From NCBI GenBank assembly GCA_017962415.1, contig JAGCVK010000053.1:1-52855 (forward strand): a DNA stretch of 52,855 bases. The letters are read 5' to 3'. Below are positions 6,595 to 13,298 of the stretch, piece by piece. The notes below the pieces were generated by a model. The model was given only the letters and a program-made list of their open reading frames with translations, searched no databases and was not told the origin of the DNA. The position numbers were made by a program, and so were the translations under genes. Within the stretch, counting starts at the first letter, position 1. Each line of letters starts with the position of its first letter. The DNA comes from Treponema sp. GTDB taxonomy: Bacteria; Spirochaetota; Spirochaetia; Treponematales; Treponemataceae.

Positions 6595-7149
6595 CTAAAA
6601 AGTATATTCACGAATTTCGCAATTTTTTGTTTCGGTAGAACTAAATTCTTCGTTTGTTTCTGAATAAAAATACGAATGAATCATACGAGCAATTCCGCCA
6701 TGAGTTACCAAAAGAAAGGTTTTATTTTCGGCTTTGCTTCTGGCCTTTAATTCATCAAGAAGATTATAGATTCTTTGCCCTAGCCGCAGCATAGATTCTC
6801 CGCCGTTATAATCATTTGCAAACTGCTTTTTTGCTTCGTGAAAAACGCCCGGATGTTTTGCCCATTCGTGCCCTTCATATTCGCCAAAATTTTGCTCAAT
6901 AAGGCGAGGCTCAAGCGTGAGCGGCAAACCGTTTTCCTGCGCAACAATTTTTGCAGTTTCAGCTGCGCGGCTCAAAGGCGAATGTAAAACTTCATCAATT
7001 TTAAGCGCGCTGTTTTTGATTTTTTTTGCAAGCTCGTGAGCCTGATTTATTCCGTTTTGTGTCAGCGGAGTGTCTGTTACCCCCTGCACTTTTCCTTCAA
7101 CATTCCACAAAGATTCGCCGTGTCGCGTAATGTAAATCTTGTTGCTCAT
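6595..7149 (-). CDS. Histidine phosphatase (phosphoglycerate mutase-like)
   Basis: A 184-residue enzyme of the histidine phosphatase superfamily. The phospho-accepting His is in IYITRHGESLWN near the N-terminus; the second catalytic His is in LLVTHGGIARM, and the LSRAAETAKIV region supplies the usual substrate-binding residues. The size fits cobalamin- or nucleotide-type phosphatases as well as cofactor-dependent phosphoglycerate mutase, so the substrate is open. The start at ATG 7149 is chosen because the family begins right there; a longer frame to 7251 adds 34 unrelated residues. No Shine-Dalgarno is present, but TATACT ends 6 nt before the ATG, suggesting a leaderless transcript. Confidence 0.83.
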   Translation of the reverse strand: MSNKIYITRHGESLWNVEGKVQGVTDTPLTQNGINQAHELAKKIKNSALKIDEVLHSPLSRAAETAKIVAQENGLPLTLEPRLIEQNFGEYEGHEWAKHPGVFHEAKKQFANDYNGGESMLRLGQRIYNLLDELKARSKAENKTFLLVTHGGIARMIHSYFYSETNEEFSSTETKNCEIREYTF

Positions 7150-7317
7150 AATTCGAGTATAATTATTTACAAGTTTTATTACTAGTATTGCGCGCAAGGG
7201 CAACGCATTATAAAAACTGTCATTTGAATAATAAAAAATATATGTTTTCATTATTTAATCTTTGCGTACTTTTTACAAAGTAAAAATGCGCCTATCAAAA
7301 AAAAAGCATTTACATCA

Positions 7318-7444
7318 TAATTTGATTTACTTCCACTGCGATGATATCCAATCTGCGGCTGCTGGGCATTTGTATTTTGACTCGCTTGCGCTCGCACCCA
7401 GCAATGCAGATTGGACATCATCTCCGTTCGCGTAAATCAAATTA
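7318..7444. repeat. 127-bp palindromic element, copy 1
   Basis: Ends are TAATTTGATTTAC and GTAAATCAAATTA, a perfect 13-bp inverted repeat. Inside, CCAATCTGCGGCTGCTGGG pairs with CCCAGCAATGCAGATTGG. A second copy of identical length occurs at 29218-29344 with conserved arms and core (CTTGCGCTCGCACCCAGCAA). This is the structure of a non-autonomous MITE-like or REP-like element; no coding sequence is convincing. With the next palindrome it fills most of 7250-7608. Confidence 0.75.
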
Positions 7445-7452
7445 AAAAAAAA

Positions 7453-7592
7453 CTGGTTTGCGGTGAGTGCAAAATACACTCTGAGCGTCTTTGCAGACTT
7501 GCATAAATAACAATCAACATTTTTAATCCTTAAAAATGTTGATTGTTTACACAAAAACGCAAATCGTGTATTTTGTGCTCGCTGCAAACCAG
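7453..7592. repeat. Large palindrome with a nested hairpin
   Basis: Outer 27-nt arms (7453-7479 and 7566-7592) start CTGGTTTGC and end GCAAACCAG and pair with few mismatches; the arms are flanked by A and T runs. The loop holds an independent perfect stem, CAATCAACATTTTTA (7511-7525) with TAAAAATGTTGATTG (7531-7545). It directly follows the 127-bp element. It could act as a bidirectional terminator or be a separate mobile palindrome. Confidence 0.7.
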
Positions 7593-7668
7593 TTTTTTTT
7601 TATTTTAACGTTCCTGTTCTTAATAATGATGACAGTTTTTATAATGCGTTGACGTCCTGACAAAATAG

Positions 7669-7697
7669 TTGAAACTCGCGAATTTTTCATTTATAAT
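7669..7697 (+). promoter_or_regulatory. parC promoter
   Basis: TTGAAA, 17-nt spacer, TATAAT. It lies 63 nt before the ParC start codon and is the best promoter-like match in the interval. The leader that follows contains a weak GCGGCG..CGCCGC-type pairing. Confidence 0.6.
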
Positions 7698-7760
7698 TTT
7701 ATTTTGGGTAATGAGCGGCGCTTTTTTCTGATATTTTTGCCGCGCATTTTGGGGAAAATA

Positions 7761-9671
7761 ATGGCTTATGTAAAAAATCTGTTTGACCAGAACTTTATTC
7801 AATATGCGAGTTACGTTATTCGCGACCGCGCAATTCCAGAAATTACAGACGGTCTCAAACCAGTTCAGCGCAGAATTATTCATACATTTTTAAAAACCGA
7901 CGACGGACGTTTTACAAAAGTTGCTAACGTTTGCGGTAAAGTTATGGCTTATCACCCGCACGGAGACGCCTCTATTTATACTGCGCTTGTAAATCTTGCA
8001 AATAAAGAAATTTTTATCGACAAGCAGGGAAACTTTGGAAATATGTATACCGGCGACGGAGCTTCTGCACCCCGATACATTGAGTGCCGACTTCGTCCCA
8101 TTACTAAAGATATTTTGAACACAAATCCGCGTATTACACAGTATGTTGAAACTTACGACGGACGCGATACAGAGCCAACTTCTTTTCAGGCAAAACTTCC
8201 GCTTGTTCTTATAATGGGCGCCGAAGGTATTGCCGTTGGTATGAGCACAAATATTTTGAGCCATAATATCCACGAAGTAATTGATGCTGAGCGCAAATGT
8301 CTTCGCGGCGAAAAATTTCAGCTTTTCCCGGATTTTCCAACCGGCGGTTTAATTGATGTTTCAGATTATCAAGACGGACTTGGAAAAATCATAACCCGCG
8401 CAAAAATGGATACTAGTGATGAAAAAAAAATCATCATTACAGAACTGCCTTATGGTTCAACTACAGAAAGTCTTTGCGATTCTATCGAAAAAGCTGTAAA
8501 AAACGGAAAAATCAAAGCAACTTCAATTCAGGATTACACTTCTGACAAAGTAAATATCGAAATTCGCCTGCAACGCGGTGTTTACACAAAAGATGTTGTA
8601 GATTCTCTTTACGCTTTTACAGACTGCGAGCAGACTATTTACTGTAATCTTCTTGTAATAAAAGACAATATGCCAGTTCAAATGACTTGTACACAGGTTA
8701 TTGAACATCATTCAAAGCAGCTTGTTGGAATTCTTAAGCGCGAGCTTGAGCTTGAAAAAGAAGATTTAATGGAAAAACTTCATCTTCGCACGCTTGAACG
8801 CATTTTTGTTGAAGAACGAATCTATAAAAAAATCGAGCAGCAAAAAACTGAAGAAGGCGTTATAAAAGCTGTAAAATACGGATTTAAGCCGTTCCGCGCA
8901 GAACTAATCCGCGACATTACAGATGAAGATGTTGACCACCTTTTGAAAATCCCAATCCGCCGCATTTCGCTTTATGATATGAGCAAAAACAAGGCCGAAG
9001 TTGAAGCAATCAACGCGCGCATAAAGGAAATCAACCGCCTGCTTAAACACCTTGTTGAATATGCAATCAGCTGGCTCGACGGAATTGAAAAAAAACTTGG
9101 CGCCGAAACGCTCACTCGCCATACACAAATTACAAACATCAATGCTGTAGATGTAAAGGCTGTTACAAAACGCGACCTTGCACTCAAATACGACGAAAAA
9201 AATGGCAATCTTGGAACAGATGTTTCGGGTGGCGCAGAACTTTTCAAAGTTACACCTTACGACAAAATTCTTTACGTTAGAAAAAGCGGAATTTTTTCTG
9301 TTTCCGAAACTCCAAAAAAACTTTTTGTTGGCCCGGAAATGCGCTACTGCGGCTTTGCAGACAAAGAAAGCCTTTCAAAAGTTTTGTTCACAGTAATTTA
9401 CCGCGAACCGGAAACTCAGTTTGTTTATATTAAGCGCTGTAAAATCCAGGCTTTTATTATGAATCGTGATTACTTTTTTGCGCCAGAAGGCACCGAAGTT
9501 CTTCACATAGATACTCGCAAAACATTTGATTTTACGCTCAAATATGTAAAAAAGCCTCGCGTAAAGATTCTTAGCGAATCATTTAAAGCTGCCGACTACG
9601 AAGAAAAAAGCCTCAAAGCAAAAGGCGTTCGCGTAGCCGCTAAAGAAGTGCAGGATATTACTGTTGAATAG
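7761..9671 (+). CDS. parC: DNA topoisomerase IV subunit A (ParC-like)
   Basis: A 636-residue type IIA topoisomerase A subunit, the DNA-cleaving and rejoining half of an A2B2 enzyme that decatenates or relaxes DNA using ATP. The winged-helix core is clear: YASYVIRDRAIPEITDGLKP, QRRI, HPHGDASIYTALVNLA, GNFGN and the catalytic tyrosine in GASAPRYIECRL (about Y106). Start ATG 7761 follows GGGGA; an upstream frame adds 19 unlikely residues. The protein is short: after the coiled-coil tower there is only a small C-terminal part and no GyrA box (QRRGGKG), so ParC is preferred over GyrA. The partner ParE gene is not in this window. A 63-nt leader separates promoter and start. Confidence 0.85.
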   Translation: MAYVKNLFDQNFIQYASYVIRDRAIPEITDGLKPVQRRIIHTFLKTDDGRFTKVANVCGKVMAYHPHGDASIYTALVNLANKEIFIDKQGNFGNMYTGDGASAPRYIECRLRPITKDILNTNPRITQYVETYDGRDTEPTSFQAKLPLVLIMGAEGIAVGMSTNILSHNIHEVIDAERKCLRGEKFQLFPDFPTGGLIDVSDYQDGLGKIITRAKMDTSDEKKIIITELPYGSTTESLCDSIEKAVKNGKIKATSIQDYTSDKVNIEIRLQRGVYTKDVVDSLYAFTDCEQTIYCNLLVIKDNMPVQMTCTQVIEHHSKQLVGILKRELELEKEDLMEKLHLRTLERIFVEERIYKKIEQQKTEEGVIKAVKYGFKPFRAELIRDITDEDVDHLLKIPIRRISLYDMSKNKAEVEAINARIKEINRLLKHLVEYAISWLDGIEKKLGAETLTRHTQITNINAVDVKAVTKRDLALKYDEKNGNLGTDVSGGAELFKVTPYDKILYVRKSGIFSVSETPKKLFVGPEMRYCGFADKESLSKVLFTVIYREPETQFVYIKRCKIQAFIMNRDYFFAPEGTEVLHIDTRKTFDFTLKYVKKPRVKILSESFKAADYEEKSLKAKGVRVAAKEVQDITVE

Positions 9672-9689
9672 TTTTTAGTTGTTAGATTT

Positions 9690-9785
9690 TAGGGATAAGG
9701 GGAAAGCCTTCCCCTCGCTTCAGCCCGCTTCGCGGTCTTGCGCTACCCCTTCTCCTAGGGGCTTACGCAGCCCCTAAAACCCAGC
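9690..9785. repeat. GC-rich dispersed repeat, copy 1
   Basis: GC-rich segment with AGGGATAAGGGGAAAGCC, CCCCTCGCTTCAGCC, GGTCTTGCGCTACCCC and GGGGCTTACGCAGCCCC. The reverse complement of 52765-52855 carries the same order of motifs (CCCCTCGCTTCAGCC..GCTACCCCC), so this is a dispersed family. It ends only a short AT-rich run before the yigZ start codon. Confidence 0.6.
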
Positions 9786-9838
9786 GTAATATACCGTCGC
9801 CTAGAACCTGGCACCTGAAACCTATAACCTATAAAAAA

Positions 9839-10438
9839 ATGGAAGTTCTAAAAGAATACATCAACTACGAAGAAACAATAAAAGGCTCGCGATTTCTCTC
9901 AGAGCTTTTTCCGTGTACCGAACAAGCGGCGGCACGCGAACTCATAAAATCGCAGAAAACCAAATATGCAGACGCAACTCATGTAGTTCACGCCTTTATA
10001 CTAGGCGCCGCCGCAGAAATTCTTGGAATGAGCGACGACGGAGAACCAGGCGGAACTGCAGGCCGCCCTGCCCTAGACGTTCTTCGCGGCCGCAACTGCA
10101 CAAACACCGTTCTTACAATCACCCGCTGGTTTGGCGGAACCTTACTTGGAACTGGAGGCCTTGTAAAAGCCTACGGAAACGGCGCAAAGCAAGTACTTGC
10201 CGCCGCAGACAAAGCAGGCCTTTTTGAAGAACTTGTTGCAAAAAAGCCTTTTTCCTTTACAACAGACTACGCGCTCTACAAAATCATAAAGCTCACAATG
10301 GAACAATTTCACATCTACAATTTAACAGAAGACTTTGCAACAGAAATAACACTCAAAGGCGAAATCCGCCAAGACGAACACCAGATTTTTGTAAATAAAT
10401 TACTTGATATCTCGAATGGCAAAATCGTGGTAAAATAA
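9839..10438 (+). CDS. yigZ: YigZ/IMPACT-family protein (UPF0029)
   Basis: A 199-residue cytoplasmic protein. The UPF0029 N-terminal domain is recognised by KTKYADATHVVHAFILG, MSDDGEPGGTAGRPALDVL and TITRWFGGTLLGTGGLVKAYG; the C-terminal ~70 residues form the ferredoxin-like second domain found in the bacterial members. The molecular activity is not firmly known; eukaryotic IMPACT relatives act in translation control. The ATG at 9839 follows a run of seven A residues and has no good Shine-Dalgarno; a possible -10-like CTATAAA is within the same run. The upstream interval 9672-9838 is mostly dispersed repeat. It is followed after 16 nt by the xylanase gene. Confidence 0.87.
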   Translation: MEVLKEYINYEETIKGSRFLSELFPCTEQAAARELIKSQKTKYADATHVVHAFILGAAAEILGMSDDGEPGGTAGRPALDVLRGRNCTNTVLTITRWFGGTLLGTGGLVKAYGNGAKQVLAAADKAGLFEELVAKKPFSFTTDYALYKIIKLTMEQFHIYNLTEDFATEITLKGEIRQDEHQIFVNKLLDISNGKIVVK

Positions 10439-10454
10439 TCCAAGAGGTTATTTT

Positions 10455-11612
10455 ATGAAAAAAACTATTATCACAATCGCAATTGCAGCGCTTGCAGTTT
10501 TATTATGCTCTTGCAAAGAGCCGCTTTATCAAATTTCTGGCCGCAACGGTTTTAAAATTGGCGCTGTAATTTCTGCACAAAGCGTTCAAAATCAAAATTA
10601 TACAAATATGATTAAAGCTGATTTTAACAGCATAACCGCTTCCAACGAATTTAAAGCCTACTCGCTTTTAAACCAAAGCGAAAGTCAAAAGTCGCAGAAT
10701 GGAATGCCAGTTATGTATTACGCATCAGCTGATTCAATTGCAAAGTTTGCGCAGCAAAATAAAATCGGAATTAGAGGCCACGTTTTAGTTTGGGACGCTT
10801 ATATGCCAGTTTGGTTCTTTACAGAAGGCTATAAAAATGACGGAGCTTTTGTAGATTCAGAAACAATGAAAAAGCGCCTTGAATATTATATTGAAGAAGT
10901 TGTTTCACATTTTGAAATAAAGTTTCCAGGCGTTGTTTACTGCTGGGATATTGTAAACGAAGCGGTTGCCGACGGAACAAACGAATGCAAACCAGAAGAT
11001 TCTCGCCGAATACGAACAAGTCGCGGCGGCGCTCCAAATTATTTTTACGATGTAATTGGCTCTGATTATGTTGAACTTGCTTTTAAATATGCAAAAAACG
11101 CCGTAAACAAAGTGAATCCAAAAATCAAACTTTTTTACAATGATTACAACACGTTTTATTCACCCAAAAAAGAAGCAATTGGAAATCTTATCAAAAGCAT
11201 AAACAAAAATGAAAAACTTTGCGACGGAATTGGTATGCAAGGCTACGTTGGCGGCTATGGTCAGCAATCCGGCTGTATGAATCAAAATGATATTAAACTT
11301 TTTGCAGAAGCAATTAATTTTTACGGTCAAATGGGACTTGAAGTTCACGTTACCGAGCTTGCTCTTAGAAATTATGAAATAGAAGCTGCAAGCCGCCACG
11401 AAGATTTTTATGAAAACTTTTTCAAAATGCTGAAAAATGCAAACGCACAAAATACATATTTAACCAGCGTTTCAATTTGGGGTCTTACAGATAATCCGTC
11501 GCTTTCAAAAAATGATTACAATTACAAAATGAACGGCCCTTATTGCGGAATCTACAACAAAGATTTAAGCAAAAAAAATGAGTTTTATAGAATCATAAAA
11601 GCGCTAAAATAA
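10455..11612 (+). CDS. GH10 endo-1,4-beta-xylanase lipoprotein
   Basis: A 385-residue secreted glycoside hydrolase family 10 enzyme that should cut the beta-1,4-xylan backbone. Residues 1-20 are a lipoprotein signal with lipobox LLCSC (Cys20), so the enzyme is membrane-anchored. Family motifs: GIRGHVLVWDAYMP, the acid/base in WDIVNEAV (Glu169) and the nucleophile in EVHVTELAL (Glu301), with YNDYN and GMQGY between. Two usual histidines are replaced: the His after LVW is Asp, and GMQGH is GMQGY, so substrate preference may differ from typical xylanases. Start ATG 10455 follows AAGAGG. A HAD phosphatase and an acetyl-esterase-like gene are next, pointing to acetylated xylan as the substrate. 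Confidence 0.92.
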   Translation: MKKTIITIAIAALAVLLCSCKEPLYQISGRNGFKIGAVISAQSVQNQNYTNMIKADFNSITASNEFKAYSLLNQSESQKSQNGMPVMYYASADSIAKFAQQNKIGIRGHVLVWDAYMPVWFFTEGYKNDGAFVDSETMKKRLEYYIEEVVSHFEIKFPGVVYCWDIVNEAVADGTNECKPEDSRRIRTSRGGAPNYFYDVIGSDYVELAFKYAKNAVNKVNPKIKLFYNDYNTFYSPKKEAIGNLIKSINKNEKLCDGIGMQGYVGGYGQQSGCMNQNDIKLFAEAINFYGQMGLEVHVTELALRNYEIEAASRHEDFYENFFKMLKNANAQNTYLTSVSIWGLTDNPSLSKNDYNYKMNGPYCGIYNKDLSKKNEFYRIIKALK

Positions 11613-11624
11613 ACTGCGCCTTTT

Positions 11625-12269
11625 TTACAAAACAGATTTCAGCCCGTCGAGAGAATCAAAAATTTTCCAGCACATTTCTTTGATTTCTTGAGTGGGCTGA
11701 ATTTTATCAATCACCATAATCGTTTTAAGACCGGCTGCATAAGCGCTTTTAATTCCATTAAGGCTGTCTTCAATTGCAACACAGTCACAAGGCTCAAGGC
11801 CAACAGATTTACAAGCCATTAAATAGATTTCAGGATCCGGCTTACTGTGAAGCACCATATCGCCGGTTGTGCGGGTTTCAAAAAAATCAATTACGCCGGC
11901 GTTGCGAAGCTGGCGCTCAACTTTAAAACCTCGAGTAGAAGACGCAAGAGCCATTTTGTAACGCGGTTTTAAATATTCAAGAATCTGTTTTGCAAAAGGC
12001 AAAAGCGGAATTCCTTCATTTACTTCAATTTCTTCAAAAAAATCATTTGTACGATTCAAAAAAGCCTGGCTGTCAAAATTATTTCCATAAAATGATTTTA
12101 GTTTTTCCATAATGTCGTGCCGGTTAGAACCACGACAGGCGTTTAAAATTTCAGTTGTTATATTTATTCCAAATTCTTTTGCGGCTGCAATCCAGGTTCT
12201 GTCAGAAATTGATTCAGAATCCAAAATTACGCCGTCCATATCAAAAATTACGCCTTTAATATTATTCAT
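11625..12269 (-). CDS. HAD-family sugar-phosphate phosphatase or mutase
   Basis: A 214-residue HAD hydrolase of the beta-phosphoglucomutase-like group. Motif I is FDMDGVILDSE, motif II is LASST, motif III is HSKPDPEIYL and motif IV is CVAIEDSLNGI; a helical cap domain lies between motifs I and II. Such enzymes move or remove phosphate on small sugars. The substrate is not predictable. It is convergent with the xylanase gene (gap 12 nt) and divergent from the esterase gene, so it sits inside a fibre-degradation locus. No strong ribosome binding site precedes ATG 12269. Confidence 0.85.
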   Translation of the reverse strand: MNNIKGVIFDMDGVILDSESISDRTWIAAAKEFGINITTEILNACRGSNRHDIMEKLKSFYGNNFDSQAFLNRTNDFFEEIEVNEGIPLLPFAKQILEYLKPRYKMALASSTRGFKVERQLRNAGVIDFFETRTTGDMVLHSKPDPEIYLMACKSVGLEPCDCVAIEDSLNGIKSAYAAGLKTIMVIDKIQPTQEIKEMCWKIFDSLDGLKSVL

Positions 12270-12325
12270 AATGGCAGAAGTTTAACACAATAGAAAAATC
12301 CGCTCAATAATGCTAGAATATAAAA

Positions 12326-13204
12326 ATGAAAAAGATTTTTGCGACATTAGTAACGCTGATTTTTATTTCAGCAGTTTCAATAGCACAAGATGCAACAATT
12401 TATTTGTGGCGAAATGTAAAAGGTATGAAAAATCAGCCTTCGGTTATGTTTATGCATAAACCGGCCGCAAATTCTCCTCAAACAAAAAGCGCGGTAATAA
12501 TTTGTCCGGGCGGAAGTTATCATCATTTAGGATTAAAAAGCGAAGGAAATACAACTGCACAATGGTTTTCAAAAAACGGCGTTACAGCTTTTGTTTTGAA
12601 ATATCGAACTGCCGAAAGTTTTTATCATCACCCGGCAATGCTGCAAGATATTCAGCGGGCAATTCAAATTGTTCGTGAAAATGCCGCCGAATATGGAATT
12701 GACGCAAACAAAGTTGGCGTAATAGGATTTTCTGCTGGCGGACACCTTGTTACAATGGCCGGCGAATTTTTTGAAACTCATAACGAAATCAAAAAACTTG
12801 GAATACCTTGTTCAGTTTCACTTCGCCCGGATTTTGTAATTCCAGTTTATCCGGTTGTTACAATGCAAGATGATATAGCACACAAATGGTCTCGCAACAG
12901 CATTTTAGGAAAAGGCAAAAAAAATCAAACACAGGAACGAAAAAACGAATTTTCTATGGAAATGAACGTTCCACAAAATATGCCGCCAACTTATATTGTT
13001 GTTTGCAAAGATGATCCAGTTGTAATTTACGAAAACTCTTACCGCCTTTACAACGCTTTATCCGCAAAAAATATTAAAAGCACGCTTGCGGTTTACGAAT
13101 GGGGCGGACATGGTTTTGGAATGAAAAATGATGCTTTTATGAAAGAGTTTCATTGGAACGAGCCGATTAAAGAATGGCTAGTGGAACTTGGATTTATGCA
13201 ATAA
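12326..13204 (+). CDS. Exported alpha/beta-hydrolase, probable acetylxylan esterase
   Basis: A 292-residue hydrolase with a signal peptide (IFATLVTLIFISAVSIA, then QD). The nucleophile elbow GFSAGGH places Ser136; CKDDPVV gives the likely acid (around Asp230) and EWGGHGFGM the His (His262). The oxyanion strand is CPGGSYHHLG. This is the BD-FAE/esterase-lipase arrangement common in carbohydrate esterases that remove acetyl groups from xylan. It lies beside a GH10 xylanase, which supports that role. No Shine-Dalgarno precedes ATG 12326; an extended -10-like TGCTAGAAT ends 6 nt before it, so the mRNA may be leaderless. Confidence 0.85.
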   Translation: MKKIFATLVTLIFISAVSIAQDATIYLWRNVKGMKNQPSVMFMHKPAANSPQTKSAVIICPGGSYHHLGLKSEGNTTAQWFSKNGVTAFVLKYRTAESFYHHPAMLQDIQRAIQIVRENAAEYGIDANKVGVIGFSAGGHLVTMAGEFFETHNEIKKLGIPCSVSLRPDFVIPVYPVVTMQDDIAHKWSRNSILGKGKKNQTQERKNEFSMEMNVPQNMPPTYIVVCKDDPVVIYENSYRLYNALSAKNIKSTLAVYEWGGHGFGMKNDAFMKEFHWNEPIKEWLVELGFMQ

Positions 13205-13223
13205 TTTTTGTAGAAGTCTTGTA

Positions 13224-13288
13224 AAAGTTTCGACTGGCCAAACCGCAACATCTGCGGCTCACACACTAATTTTACCAGTCGAAACTTT
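13224..13288. terminator. Bidirectional terminator-like palindrome
   Basis: A perfect 14-bp inverted repeat (AAAGTTTCGACTGG / CCAGTCGAAACTTT) with an inner CCGCA..TGCGG hairpin, between the convergent esterase and lon genes. The long stem and convergent context support termination in both directions; the nested architecture is like the larger palindromes elsewhere in the window. Confidence 0.65.
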
Positions 13289-13298
13289 CACACAGTTT

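Noticed and set aside
7327..7587. Small genes in the palindromes upstream of parC
   Set aside because: Frames span inverted repeats, lack start signals and show no protein family.
7761..9671. GyrA instead of ParC
   Set aside because: No GyrA box and a very short C-terminal part; ParC or short topoisomerase A fits better.
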